This document shows positions 8,387-16,260 of a DNA stretch of 64,000 nt, in pieces; positions within the stretch are counted from its first letter, which is position 1, and the number at the start of each line of letters is the position of its first letter. Source of the stretch: JAAFIP01 sp043774625. GTDB lineage: Bacteria > Pseudomonadota > Gammaproteobacteria > Burkholderiales > Burkholderiaceae_C. The position numbers were made by a program, and so were the translations under genes. The DNA is taken from contig JAYVTG010000101.1 of the NCBI GenBank assembly GCA_043774625.1, positions 1 to 64,000 on the forward strand. The letters run 5' to 3'. The notes below the pieces were generated by a model. That model was given only the letters and a program-made list of their open reading frames with translations. It was not told the origin of the DNA and searched no databases.

Positions 8387-9694
8387 ATGGTTCCCCACCT
8401 TATCACCGCCACCACCGGCCCCATCAACGAACTGGAACAACGCATTCTGGACAGCATGCCCGCCATTGAGCGCTGGTTTCGGCTGGAATGGATGGAGCAC
8501 ACGCCCCCGTTTTATGCGTCGGTAGACATTCGCAACGCGGGCTTCAAACTGGCACCGGTAGACACCAACCTGTTTCCGGGCGGCTGGAACAATTTGACAC
8601 AAGAAATGCTGCCCCTGGCCGTGCAAGCTGCCATGGCCGCCATTGAAAAGATTTGCCCCGAAGCCAAAAACCTGCTCATCATCCCCGAGAACCACACGCG
8701 CAACACCTTTTATTTAAGCAACGTGGCGCAGTTGGCGCGCATCTTCAACATGGCGGGCCTCAATGTGCGCATTGGCTCCATCAACCCCGACATCAAAGAA
8801 CCCACACCCATTACCTTGCCCAATGGCGAGGTGGTGCTGCTCGAACCCGTGGTGCGCACAGCGGGCGGTGGCAAGGGCCGCTTGGGTGTGAAAGACTTTG
8901 ACCCCTGCACGATTTTGCTGAACAACGACCTGTCTGCTGGCGTGCCCGGCATTCTGGAAGAAATTTACGAACAGCACTTGCTGCCGCCCTTGCATGCGGG
9001 CTGGCACACGCGGCTCAAATCGCAACACTTTGATGCCTACGAAGAAGTGGCCAAGCGCTTTGGCAAAATTTTGGGCGTAGACCCGTGGCTCATCAACCCC
9101 ATGTTCAACCAGTGCGGCGAGGTGGACTTTGCCGAGGGCGTGGGCATGGACTGTTTGATCAGCAACACCGACGCACTGCTGACCAAGATCAAACGAAAAT
9201 ACAAGGAATACGGCATCAACGAAAAGCCCTTTGTCGTGGTCAAGGCCGACAACGGCACCTACGGCATGGGCATCATGACCGTGCGCGACGTGAAAGACCT
9301 GGAAGCGATCAACCGCAAAACCAAAAACAAGATGAGTGTCATCAAGGACGGACAAGCGGTGAGCCAGGTGATTATTCAAGAAGGCGTGCTGACCAACGAA
9401 CGTGTGAACGACGCGGTGGCTGAACCCGTGGTGTACATGATGGACCGCTATGTGGTGGGCGGTTTTTACCGCGTGCACGCCGACAGGGGTGTGGACGAAA
9501 ACCTCAACGCGCCCGGCGCAAGCTTTGTGCCCCTGGCCTTCAACAAGTCTGCCCATATGCCACAGCCCGGTGCCAAACCTGGTGCCAGCGAGCCGAACCG
9601 CTTTTACATGTACGGCGTCATCGGCCGTTTGGCCATGCTGGCTGCCAGCTATGAGCTGGAAAAAACCGACCCCGAAGCCGAGGTGTATGCCTAA
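8387..9694 (+). CDS. gshA: Glutamate-cysteine ligase, ATP-grasp-like betaproteobacterial type
   Basis: A 435-residue protein matching the GshA family typical of Betaproteobacteria and acidithiobacilli, unrelated in sequence to E. coli GshA. It makes gamma-glutamylcysteine, the first step of glutathione synthesis. Recognisable segments are ERWFRLEWMEHTPPFYASVD, IIPENHTRNTFY, VKADNGTYGMGIMTV and the C-terminal RFYMYGVIGRLAMLAASYE. Glutathione use is consistent with the GST at 389 and the glutathione-dependent formaldehyde pathway at 40.6-42.7 kb. gshB is not in the window. Confidence 0.88.
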   Translation: MVPHLITATTGPINELEQRILDSMPAIERWFRLEWMEHTPPFYASVDIRNAGFKLAPVDTNLFPGGWNNLTQEMLPLAVQAAMAAIEKICPEAKNLLIIPENHTRNTFYLSNVAQLARIFNMAGLNVRIGSINPDIKEPTPITLPNGEVVLLEPVVRTAGGGKGRLGVKDFDPCTILLNNDLSAGVPGILEEIYEQHLLPPLHAGWHTRLKSQHFDAYEEVAKRFGKILGVDPWLINPMFNQCGEVDFAEGVGMDCLISNTDALLTKIKRKYKEYGINEKPFVVVKADNGTYGMGIMTVRDVKDLEAINRKTKNKMSVIKDGQAVSQVIIQEGVLTNERVNDAVAEPVVYMMDRYVVGGFYRVHADRGVDENLNAPGASFVPLAFNKSAHMPQPGAKPGASEPNRFYMYGVIGRLAMLAASYELEKTDPEAEVYA

Positions 9695-9765
9695 ACCCAC
9701 GTTTACCTGGCTTTTTGGCCTAATGCCAGCGTAAACAGTGCGCGAGCAGCTATACTATTTGTAGC

Positions 9766-10926
9766 ATGCCAGACAGTCTAAACCGCCCACCACCCCCGCA
9801 CGTGTACCGCTGCGTGTGTGGCGCATCCGTGTATTTTCACAACAGTGTCTGCCTGAACTGCCGTACCGACCTGGGTTATGACCCAGAGCAGGCGCAGGTG
9901 CTTGCATTGGCCAGCACCGCGTTGCCAGGGCAGTGGGCTATTGCATCGGGTGCCCCCAGCAGTGTGGGTAACCCGCATGCGGTCGGCCACCAGCGCCTGT
10001 ATTACCGCTGCGCCAACTTCTCTACCGCCGCCGCCTGCAACTGGCTGCGCCCGGCCAATGTGGTGGCCGTGGGCGGTGATGACGGCCTGTGCCTGGCCTG
10101 CAGCCTCAATCGCACCGTGCCCGAACAGTCCCAGCCGCATAACCAGATGCTGTGGGCACGCATCGAAGTGGCCAAGCGCCGCCTTGTGACGCAGCTGCTG
10201 GCGCTGGGCTTGCCTGTGCGCACCCTGCAGCGCAGCCCCTGGCAAGACGCACAGCGCGGCTTGGCCTTTGATTTTTTGCTGGAAAAGCAGGCGGGCATGC
10301 CGGTGATGACAGGCCATGCAAACGGCGTCATCACCATCAATGCCGAAGAAGCAGACGACGCTTTTCGCGAACAAGCCCGCCAGGCCATGCAAGAGCCTTA
10401 TCGCACCGTGCTAGGTCACTTGCGCCACGAGGTGGGCCACTATTATTGGGACAGGCTGGTGCTGGGAACAAAGTGGCTGGAGCCCTTTCGCGCCTGGTTT
10501 GGCGACGAGCGGCGCGACTACCCGCAGTCCGTGCAATTGCACTACGCCGTGGGCCCGCCTGCCGACTGGGCCACGCGGCATGTGAGTGCCTATGCGTCCA
10601 GCCACCCTTGGGAAGACTGGGCCGAAACCTGGGCGCAGTACCTGCATATGCGCGACACCATGAACACCGCACGCAGTTTTGGCCTGGACGCAAGCGATGT
10701 GGAGGCGGGCACCTTGCACTTCTCGATAGACGCGCTATATAACCCCTATGTGCCAGGGGCACAGGTCTTTGTAGACTTTGTGAATAACTGGCTGGGTATC
10801 ACCCGCGTGCTCAACGAGCTGTTGCGCAGCATGGGCGAGCGCGATCTTTATCCCTTTGTATTGCCACTACCGGCCATTGCCAAACTGCAGCTCGTGCACG
10901 AGGTGGTCAAGCAATCACTACAATAA
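9766..10926 (+). CDS. Putative zinc-binding metallopeptidase (zinc-ribbon plus HExxH)
   Basis: A 386-residue protein of the COG4307-like putative zinc-binding peptidase family. The N-terminus has a zinc-ribbon-like set of cysteines (CVCG and CLNC, then CAN and CLAC further on). A HEVGH metallopeptidase motif sits mid-protein (LRHEVGHYYW), followed by the conserved YASSHPWEDWAETWAQYLHM segment, which supplies further candidate ligands. No signal peptide is seen, so it is probably cytoplasmic. The biological substrate is unknown. A copy of the host repeat lies just upstream and another overlaps the stop codon. Confidence 0.8.
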   Translation: MPDSLNRPPPPHVYRCVCGASVYFHNSVCLNCRTDLGYDPEQAQVLALASTALPGQWAIASGAPSSVGNPHAVGHQRLYYRCANFSTAAACNWLRPANVVAVGGDDGLCLACSLNRTVPEQSQPHNQMLWARIEVAKRRLVTQLLALGLPVRTLQRSPWQDAQRGLAFDFLLEKQAGMPVMTGHANGVITINAEEADDAFREQARQAMQEPYRTVLGHLRHEVGHYYWDRLVLGTKWLEPFRAWFGDERRDYPQSVQLHYAVGPPADWATRHVSAYASSHPWEDWAETWAQYLHMRDTMNTARSFGLDASDVEAGTLHFSIDALYNPYVPGAQVFVDFVNNWLGITRVLNELLRSMGERDLYPFVLPLPAIAKLQLVHEVVKQSLQ

Positions 10927-10968
10927 TAATAGCTGCTCGCGCATATTCTGCGCTGGCTACAGGCTAAT
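10923..10968 (+). repeat. Interspersed repeat at the 3' end of the metallopeptidase gene
   Basis: AATAATAGCTGCTCGCGCAT followed by CTGCGCTGGCTACAGGC; the TAA stop of the preceding gene lies at the left edge of this copy. Confidence 0.7.
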
Positions 10969-11116
10969 GTAAGGTCATGTAGGATGTAAGTGTGCAGACT
11001 ACAACTGTGTCTCAAATGGTGGCAAATGTCACAGCGATAACAGCAAGCAAGAGTGCTGGCTATGCACACGGTTTGGCGATTGAATAGAGTCTTCTTTAAC
11101 CACTGAAGGAGTCTTT

Positions 11117-11503
11117 ATGACCTTGAAAGTACCATCGCCAACACCATTGCAAACCACTAAGCGTACCCGCCGCATCAAGCTGGATGGCCATACATTCAAT
11201 GCCGTCAGCATAGCTATCATTTCTGCAGCCGCGCTACAGTTCAGTCCAGCGTTTGCACAAATGACAGCGCCGGCTACCAAGCCTGCAGCGCCCGCTGCCG
11301 CCGACGCTGCCCCCGCAGCGGTCAGCCCAGATTCAGCCAAAGCCATGGAGGCTTTTGCACGTGCTGACAAAAACAAGGACGGCAAGCTGAGCAAGGCAGA
11401 AGCCGACAGCATCCCAGGCCTGACCCAACGCTTTGCAGATGTTGATGCTGACAAGGACGGCTCCATTTCTCAGAACGAGTTCATGGATGCCATGAAGAAG
11501 TAA
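11117..11503 (+). CDS. Secreted EF-hand protein 1
   Basis: A 128-residue protein with a hydrophobic segment ending FSPAFA|Q near residue 47, an Ala/Pro-rich linker, and two canonical EF-hand loops, DKNKDGKLSKAE and DADKDGSISQNE, at the C-terminus. It is probably an exported calcium-binding protein. The N-terminal 27 residues before the hydrophobic segment are unusually long, so a downstream start is possible, but the GAAGGAGTCTTT ribosome site supports the ATG at 11117. It forms a tandem paralogous pair with the gene at 11686; the upstream region is duplicated too. Confidence 0.85.
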   Translation: MTLKVPSPTPLQTTKRTRRIKLDGHTFNAVSIAIISAAALQFSPAFAQMTAPATKPAAPAAADAAPAAVSPDSAKAMEAFARADKNKDGKLSKAEADSIPGLTQRFADVDADKDGSISQNEFMDAMKK

Positions 11504-11685
11504 GCGGTGCTTGGGCAGTTCTTCGAACGACCTGATCGTAAATTTGTAATTTTGCGCAGATTGTTCGAGGCAATTGCTTTTTTGGTACTCAAAAATGTCA
11601 CAACGATAACAGCAAGCAAGAGTACTGGTGCTGTGTTCGCCCAGGCGAAACAATCGCCATTCTTTCAACCAACCAAGGAGTCTTT

Positions 11686-11961
11686 ATGACCAAACTCAAC
11701 ACTCTCATTTTGGCTATCATTTCTGTAGCCGCCCTGCATGTAAGCACTGCATTTGCGCAAACAGCACCAGCGGCTCCTGCCGGTGGCGATACCGCCAAGG
11801 CCATGGAAGCGTTTGACCGTGCTGACAAGAACAAGGACGGCAAGCTCAGCAAGGAAGAGGCTGACAGCATGCCAGCCGTTGCTGCGAAGTTTGCTGAAAT
11901 TGATGCAGATAAAGATGGCTCCATTTCCAAAGCGGAATATATGGACGCTTTGAAGAAGTAA
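11686..11961 (+). CDS. Secreted EF-hand protein 2
   Basis: A 91-residue paralogue of the preceding gene. It has an N-terminal signal peptide (LILAIISVAALHVSTAFA|Q), a short Ala-rich linker and two EF-hand loops, DKNKDGKLSKEE and DADKDGSISKAE. The ribosome site AAGGAGTCTTT is identical to that of paralogue 1, and the leader motif GATAACAGCAAGCAAGAG is conserved at 11035 and 11603, so the duplication included the control region. A strong terminator hairpin follows. A probable periplasmic calcium-binding protein of unknown role. Confidence 0.88.
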   Translation: MTKLNTLILAIISVAALHVSTAFAQTAPAAPAGGDTAKAMEAFDRADKNKDGKLSKEEADSMPAVAAKFAEIDADKDGSISKAEYMDALKK

Positions 11962-11980
11962 AGCGCTTCGCTTGGATGCA

Positions 11981-12014
11981 AGGGCGGTGGCCGTGATGGT
12001 CACCGCCCTTTGTG
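11981..12014 (+). terminator. Rho-independent terminator after the EF-hand genes
   Basis: AGGGCGGTG (11981-11989) pairs with CACCGCCCT (12001-12009) across an 11-nt loop and is followed by a short T-containing tract. It lies 20 nt after the EF-hand 2 stop codon. Confidence 0.7.
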
Positions 12015-12057
12015 TTGACTTGCGCTCACCGGGGCATCAACGCTTTTCTCAAGTTAA

Positions 12058-12101
12058 ACCAACGCCGCTGACTCTTTCGAATCAGCGGCGTTGGTATTTT
12101 T
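12058..12101. terminator. Strong hairpin terminator (probably bidirectional)
   Basis: ACCAACGCCGCTGA (12058-12071) pairs perfectly with TCAGCGGCGTTGGT (12082-12095), with a 10-nt loop and a T-rich tail on the plus strand. It separates the EF-hand genes from the convergent membrane-protein gene that ends at 12173. Confidence 0.8.
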
Positions 12102-12172
12102 GAAGGCAATGGCTGCGCTGCCAAGCGCGGTATGCCAAGCGTTTTATACCAAGGCGCTGACCTGGCTGGTGT

Positions 12173-12598
12173 TTAGTCGCTGCTTGTGCTGCGGGTTCTG
12201 GCTGCCTGGATTTCAGCCATGATCCGTGAGTCGCATTTGGCCAGTTCCCACAGCTTGCTTTCTTCTGCAGCTTCTTTGCTGGCAATGCGCCATGCGATAA
12301 AGGCGGTGCGCAAGCTGCGAGCAGCGTGGCGAGCTGGCCGTGCCAGCAAACCGATGGCTGCAAAAGCCACCAGCCACAAGGCCACCCAGGCCATCAGCAA
12401 GTGGCCGTCGGTCACGGCATCAATCAACTGGTTGGCAACCACCAAAAGTGCGGCCACCACGGCAGCCAGCAACAAAGTAGCCAGGCTGCGGGAAGAGTCG
12501 ATGCGCTTAACGCCCGATTGAACGGCATGGGCTGCAGACTCCAGGCGTTCAGCGCCAGCGTGGAATGTGGGGTATTGGGTATGTACAAAACTGGTCAT
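12173..12598 (-). CDS. Membrane protein of unknown function
   Basis: A 141-residue protein with two adjacent hydrophobic helices (about residues 41-60 and 68-86) flanked by basic and acidic amphipathic segments. AAGGAGAGCCACC precedes the ATG, a strong ribosome site. The soluble C-terminus carries the charged ASKEAAEESKLWELAK helix. No family recognised. It is divergent from the LysR regulator at 12735, and the 136-nt gap between them probably holds both promoters, which could make it a target of that regulator (inference). Confidence 0.75.
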   Translation of the reverse strand: MTSFVHTQYPTFHAGAERLESAAHAVQSGVKRIDSSRSLATLLLAAVVAALLVVANQLIDAVTDGHLLMAWVALWLVAFAAIGLLARPARHAARSLRTAFIAWRIASKEAAEESKLWELAKCDSRIMAEIQAARTRSTSSD

Positions 12599-12734
12599 GG
12601 TGGCTCTCCTTCAGGTGCCAGCTGCACATTGCAGCGGGAATGACTGAAGATTAGGGTTTACCTTAGTGTTACGCCACTTTAGAATGGTGATGAATACTAT
12701 TCACAAATCGTATAAATTGACATTTTTTCACGCT

Positions 12735-13730
12735 ATGCCAGTACTTGCCACACCACGCCCCCTCAACTTTCGCACGCTGGACTTGAACCTGCTGCGCGTG
12801 CTGGATGAAGTGCTGGCCGAGCGCAGCCTGACCCGCGCCGCGCACAACCTGGCGATGACGCAACCCGCAGTCAGTAACGCCATCAAACGCCTGCGCGACG
12901 TGCTGGGCGACGACCTGGTGCGCCGCGCCGGCTTTGGCATGGAGCCCACGCCCAGGGCGCTGGCGCTGTGGCCGTCGATTCGCAATGCGCTGGCTGGTTT
13001 GCAGCAAAGCCTAGCACCGGGTGAATTTATACCCGCCCAGTCCGACAGCACCTTTGTACTGGCCATGGCGGACGCCACCGCTGCCGAGCTGATGCCAGGC
13101 CTGGTGCAGCGCATCGAGCAAGACGCACCCGGCGTCTCCATGCGCGTGCTACCGCTGACCACCCGCGACCCACGCAAGCTGCTGGAAGAAGAGCGCCTGG
13201 ACCTGGCGGTGGGCTACTTTCCGGCGGTGCTGGCCGACTTGACGGCGCAGGCCCAGGCGACCACCGGGTTGGCGTCACAGGCCGGTGGCGCTGCCTTTGA
13301 GCATGAGCGTTTGTACGATGGGCAATACGTGTGCGTGATGCGCGCAAACCACCGGCTGGCGCGCAAAAAAACCTTGAGCCTGGACGACTATTGCAACGCA
13401 CACCACCTGTTGGTGAGCTTTTCGGGGCGGCCCTTTGGTTTTATTGACGAGGCGTTGGCTGGCATTTCGCGCAAGCGGCGCATCGTGCTCACCGTCAACC
13501 AGTTCTTTACCGCCGGGCGCGTGGTGGCCAGCTCCGACCTGCTGACCGTGTTGCCCCGTCACTTTGTGCGTGTGGCCGATGTGGGCGGTGACCTGGTCAT
13601 GCGCGAGCTGCCCTTTGCCGTGCCCGTGGTGCATGTAGACACCTTGTGGCATCGGCGCAAAACGCCCCACGGTGCGCACCAGTGGCTGCGCACCGTGGTG
13701 CTGGACGTGGCGCGGCGCGCGTTTGCCTAA
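12735..13730 (+). CDS. LysR-family transcriptional regulator
   Basis: A 331-residue regulator. The N-terminal winged-helix (DLNLLRVLDEVLAERSLTRAA followed by TQPAVSNAIKRLRDVLGDDLV) is the standard LysR DNA-binding domain, and the remainder is a periplasmic-binding-protein-like effector domain of the NodD/PcaQ-like branch (PVVHVDTLWHRR near the end). The ATG at 12735 is preferred over codon 12666, which would add a non-conserved extension. Divergent gene: the small membrane protein at 12173-12598. The effector is unknown. Confidence 0.88.
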   Translation: MPVLATPRPLNFRTLDLNLLRVLDEVLAERSLTRAAHNLAMTQPAVSNAIKRLRDVLGDDLVRRAGFGMEPTPRALALWPSIRNALAGLQQSLAPGEFIPAQSDSTFVLAMADATAAELMPGLVQRIEQDAPGVSMRVLPLTTRDPRKLLEEERLDLAVGYFPAVLADLTAQAQATTGLASQAGGAAFEHERLYDGQYVCVMRANHRLARKKTLSLDDYCNAHHLLVSFSGRPFGFIDEALAGISRKRRIVLTVNQFFTAGRVVASSDLLTVLPRHFVRVADVGGDLVMRELPFAVPVVHVDTLWHRRKTPHGAHQWLRTVVLDVARRAFA

Positions 13731-13809
13731 GCGCGCGTCGGTACGCCAAGCTGTCGCCATCACAGCCGCATACAAAGCTTCGCCAGCGACTTGGTTAGAC
13801 TTAAAGCTT

Positions 13810-15435
13810 ATGCCCCAGTACCGCAACTTCGTCTTCATCCTTTGTCTCGCACTTCCCTGGTTGAACCCTTTTGCCCCTGGCCCGTCTGCCGCCATGGTGC
13901 CCTGGTTGGTCTCACTTGCCAGCGTGGGCGCACTGCTGCTGTGTGCGCCCGTTGCGCAATTACCCAAGTCATTTACTATGATTTTAATAGCTGCTTGCGC
14001 ATATTTCATGCTGGCGTGGGCGCTAAAAGGCTTCCAAAACATGGTGGAGGTGCTGACCAGCGCGCTGGCCATGGGCGGTGCCGTGCTGTGTGCCATGGTG
14101 GGTCGTGGCTTGCACAGTCCGCCTGTGTCAAACCAGGGTTGCCATGTGCATTGGCTGGCGGGCATCTGGCTGGCAGTGGCGCTGATCAGTAGCGCTATGG
14201 CACTGTGCCAATACTTTGGCGTAGAACACTGGTTCGCCCCATGGATCAGCCATTCGGGCGACGGCACAGCCTTTGCCAACCTGCGCCAGCGCAACCAGTT
14301 TGCCTCTCTCACTGGCATCGGGCTGCTGGCCCTGGTGTATCTGCACACCACCATGGCCGCGCCAAGCACATGGCAGCAGCGGTTGTGGCCCTGGTGTGCC
14401 CTGCTGATATTGGCCACGGCCAATGCCGCCACCGCGTCTCGCACCGGGGCGGTGCAGTGGCTGCTGCTGGCCGCGCTGGGCTGGTGTTGGCGAATGCATC
14501 GTGCGCCTGCTGCGCGCCGCTGGCTGCTGCTGGCGGTGCCCCTGTATGCGGCCCTGTCTGTTTTGATGCCCATACTGGCAAACCTGGCAACAGCGGCGAC
14601 AGGCAATGTGTTTAGCCGCATGGCAGATGCCACGGGCGGAGGCCGCGTGGCCCTGTATGACAACGTGTGGGACCTGATCATGCAAAACCCCTGGACAGGC
14701 TGGGGCTGGCGCGAACTGTCTTACGCCCACTACGCGCATTCTTTTGGCAACCGCTTCCCGGAAATTTTGGACAACGCCCACAACCTGCCCCTGCACCTAG
14801 CGGTGGAACTGGGCCTGCCCTTTGCATTGCTGGTGTGCGGTGCGTTGGTGTGGTGGGTACTGCGCAACCGGCCGTGGAACGAGGCGGCGCCACAGCGCCA
14901 GATGGCCTGGGGCGTGTTGCTGCTGATTGGCGTGCACAGCCTGACCGAATACCCGCTGTGGTATGGCCCGTTTCTGATGACGGCAGGACTGTGCGCAGGG
15001 TTGCTGTGCAAACCGTTGCAGCAAGAAAAATCGGCCATTGCCAGCGCCGTTATTGCGCCAACAGCTCTGTTTTTAATAGCATTTACTATCTTTGCTGCGG
15101 TTGACTACCACCGCGTCAGCCAGATTTATCTAAATCCCGAAGCGCGCAGCCCGCCCTATGCAGACGACACACTGGCCCAGGCGCAGCGCAGCATTTTGTT
15201 TGCGCGGCAAGCCCGTTTTGCTGAACTGGTCACCACAACGGTCACCGCAAACAACGCTGCCCACGTGCTGGCCTTGTCGGCAGACCTGGTGCACTATTCC
15301 CCCGAGCCGCGCGTCATCCAGGCGCTGATCGAGTCGGCCACAGCCCTGCATATGGACGACGTAGCCATATTCCACCTGTCGCGCTACAAAGACGTGTTTC
15401 CAAAAGACTATGCGGCTTGGTCAGCGCTGAAATAG
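13810..15435 (+). CDS. O-antigen ligase/pilin-glycosylation ligase (PglL/Wzy_C type) membrane protein
   Basis: A 541-residue polytopic membrane protein with about a dozen hydrophobic helices and a C-terminal soluble tail. The periplasmic-loop signature GWGWRELSYAHYAHSF followed by DNAHNLPLHLAVELGLPFAL is characteristic of the O-antigen ligase/polymerase and PglL families; the N-terminal NLRQRNQFAS motif is typical of PglL-type O-oligosaccharyltransferases. Expected role: transfer of a lipid-linked glycan to pilin or another acceptor. Start ATG 13810 begins the first transmembrane helix. Two copies of the host repeat lie inside the frame (13972-14030 and 15036-15090), both within transmembrane helices. 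Confidence 0.8.
   Translation: MPQYRNFVFILCLALPWLNPFAPGPSAAMVPWLVSLASVGALLLCAPVAQLPKSFTMILIAACAYFMLAWALKGFQNMVEVLTSALAMGGAVLCAMVGRGLHSPPVSNQGCHVHWLAGIWLAVALISSAMALCQYFGVEHWFAPWISHSGDGTAFANLRQRNQFASLTGIGLLALVYLHTTMAAPSTWQQRLWPWCALLILATANAATASRTGAVQWLLLAALGWCWRMHRAPAARRWLLLAVPLYAALSVLMPILANLATAATGNVFSRMADATGGGRVALYDNVWDLIMQNPWTGWGWRELSYAHYAHSFGNRFPEILDNAHNLPLHLAVELGLPFALLVCGALVWWVLRNRPWNEAAPQRQMAWGVLLLIGVHSLTEYPLWYGPFLMTAGLCAGLLCKPLQQEKSAIASAVIAPTALFLIAFTIFAAVDYHRVSQIYLNPEARSPPYADDTLAQAQRSILFARQARFAELVTTTVTANNAAHVLALSADLVHYSPEPRVIQALIESATALHMDDVAIFHLSRYKDVFPKDYAAWSALK
13972..14030 (+). repeat. Interspersed repeat inside the ligase gene
   Basis: TTTTAATAGCTGCTTGCGCA followed by CATGCTGGCGTGGGCGCTAA. 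It encodes LIAACAYFMLAWALKG in frame and forms part of a transmembrane helix. Confidence 0.75.
15036..15090 (-). repeat. Second interspersed repeat inside the ligase gene (inverted)
   Basis: Inverted copy: CATTGCCAGCGCCGTTATTG, then ACAGCTCTGTTTTTAATAGC. It is read in frame as a hydrophobic segment. Confidence 0.55.
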
Positions 15436-15536
15436 GTTTCTGGCCGCCTTCCATCAGGCGTTCAACAGGGCGTGAGTTACAGCTTTTAAGTCAATGGCGT
15501 GAAGACCCCGCCTCCGCCAAGGTATTTCATTTTGTA

Positions 15537-15552
15537 AATCAATCGTTTGATT
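15537..15552. promoter_or_regulatory. Palindromic operator candidate upstream of the TetR/RND operon
   Basis: AATCAA-TCGT-TTGATT is a perfect 6-bp-arm palindrome 22 nt before the TetR start codon. Its position fits an autoregulatory TetR operator overlapping the promoter (a TATACT hexamer follows at 15561). Binding by this TetR protein is inferred. Confidence 0.5.
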
Positions 15553-15573
15553 AAGATAGATATACTGGGCAGC

Positions 15574-16245
15574 ATGAAAACAATACGCCCAGAACCCACA
15601 CGAAGTGACGGCGAGGAATCACGGCAGCGGCTTTTGCAGGCAGCCGTGCATGGTTTTGCTGAACATGGTTTCAGCAAAACATCCATACGCTCGATTGCAG
15701 AGGCGGCTGGCGTGAACATTGCGGCAATTAGTTATTATTTTGGCGACAAGGCGGGCCTGTACCGTGCCGCCTTTACCGAACCGATGGGCACGCCCAAGGA
15801 CGACATTTCGCTGTTTGATGGCGAAGACCTGTCGATAGACGAGGCCTTGCGGGGCCTGTTTAGCGGGTTTATTGAACCGCTCAAGCAAAACGAGCTGGTG
15901 CAGCAATGCATTCGCCTGCACATGCGTGAAATGGTGGAGCCGACCGGGCTGTGGCAAGAAGAAGTGCAGCAGGGCATCAAGCCCTGCCATGACGCACTGG
16001 TCAAAGTAATGACGCGCCATTACAAATTGCGCAAACAAGACGACGACATCGACCGGCTGGTGATGGCGATTGTTTCGATGGGGGTGCACATGTATGTGGG
16101 GCGCGAGATTGCCCTGCAATTGCACCCCAACCTGGTCACTACGCCCAAAGCCCTGGACGTGATGGCAGATCGCCTGGTGATGTTTGCCCGCGCCATGGTG
16201 GACGCAGAAGGCGCGCGCCGCAAGGCTGCAAGCAAAAAGAAATAG
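15574..16245 (+). CDS. TetR-family repressor of the RND efflux operon
   Basis: A 223-residue TetR protein. The N-terminal helix-turn-helix region (RQRLLQAAVHGFAEHGFSKT then IRSIAEAAGVNIAAISYYFG) is typical; the C-terminal domain resembles the CerR/DUF1956 branch. The ATG at 15574 is favoured over a TTG at 15547, which lies inside the candidate operator. The gene is directly followed by genes for an outer membrane factor, a membrane fusion protein and an RND pump, so it most likely represses that operon and is released by a pump substrate. Confidence 0.88.
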   Translation: MKTIRPEPTRSDGEESRQRLLQAAVHGFAEHGFSKTSIRSIAEAAGVNIAAISYYFGDKAGLYRAAFTEPMGTPKDDISLFDGEDLSIDEALRGLFSGFIEPLKQNELVQQCIRLHMREMVEPTGLWQEEVQQGIKPCHDALVKVMTRHYKLRKQDDDIDRLVMAIVSMGVHMYVGREIALQLHPNLVTTPKALDVMADRLVMFARAMVDAEGARRKAASKKK

Positions 16246-16260
16246 AGAGGATCTTTGTTT

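Noticed and set aside
13275..14681. Long minus-strand open frame (468 codons) across the LysR and ligase genes
   Set aside because: It spans two clearly coding genes on the other strand and the gap between them; the product lacks any recognisable pattern.
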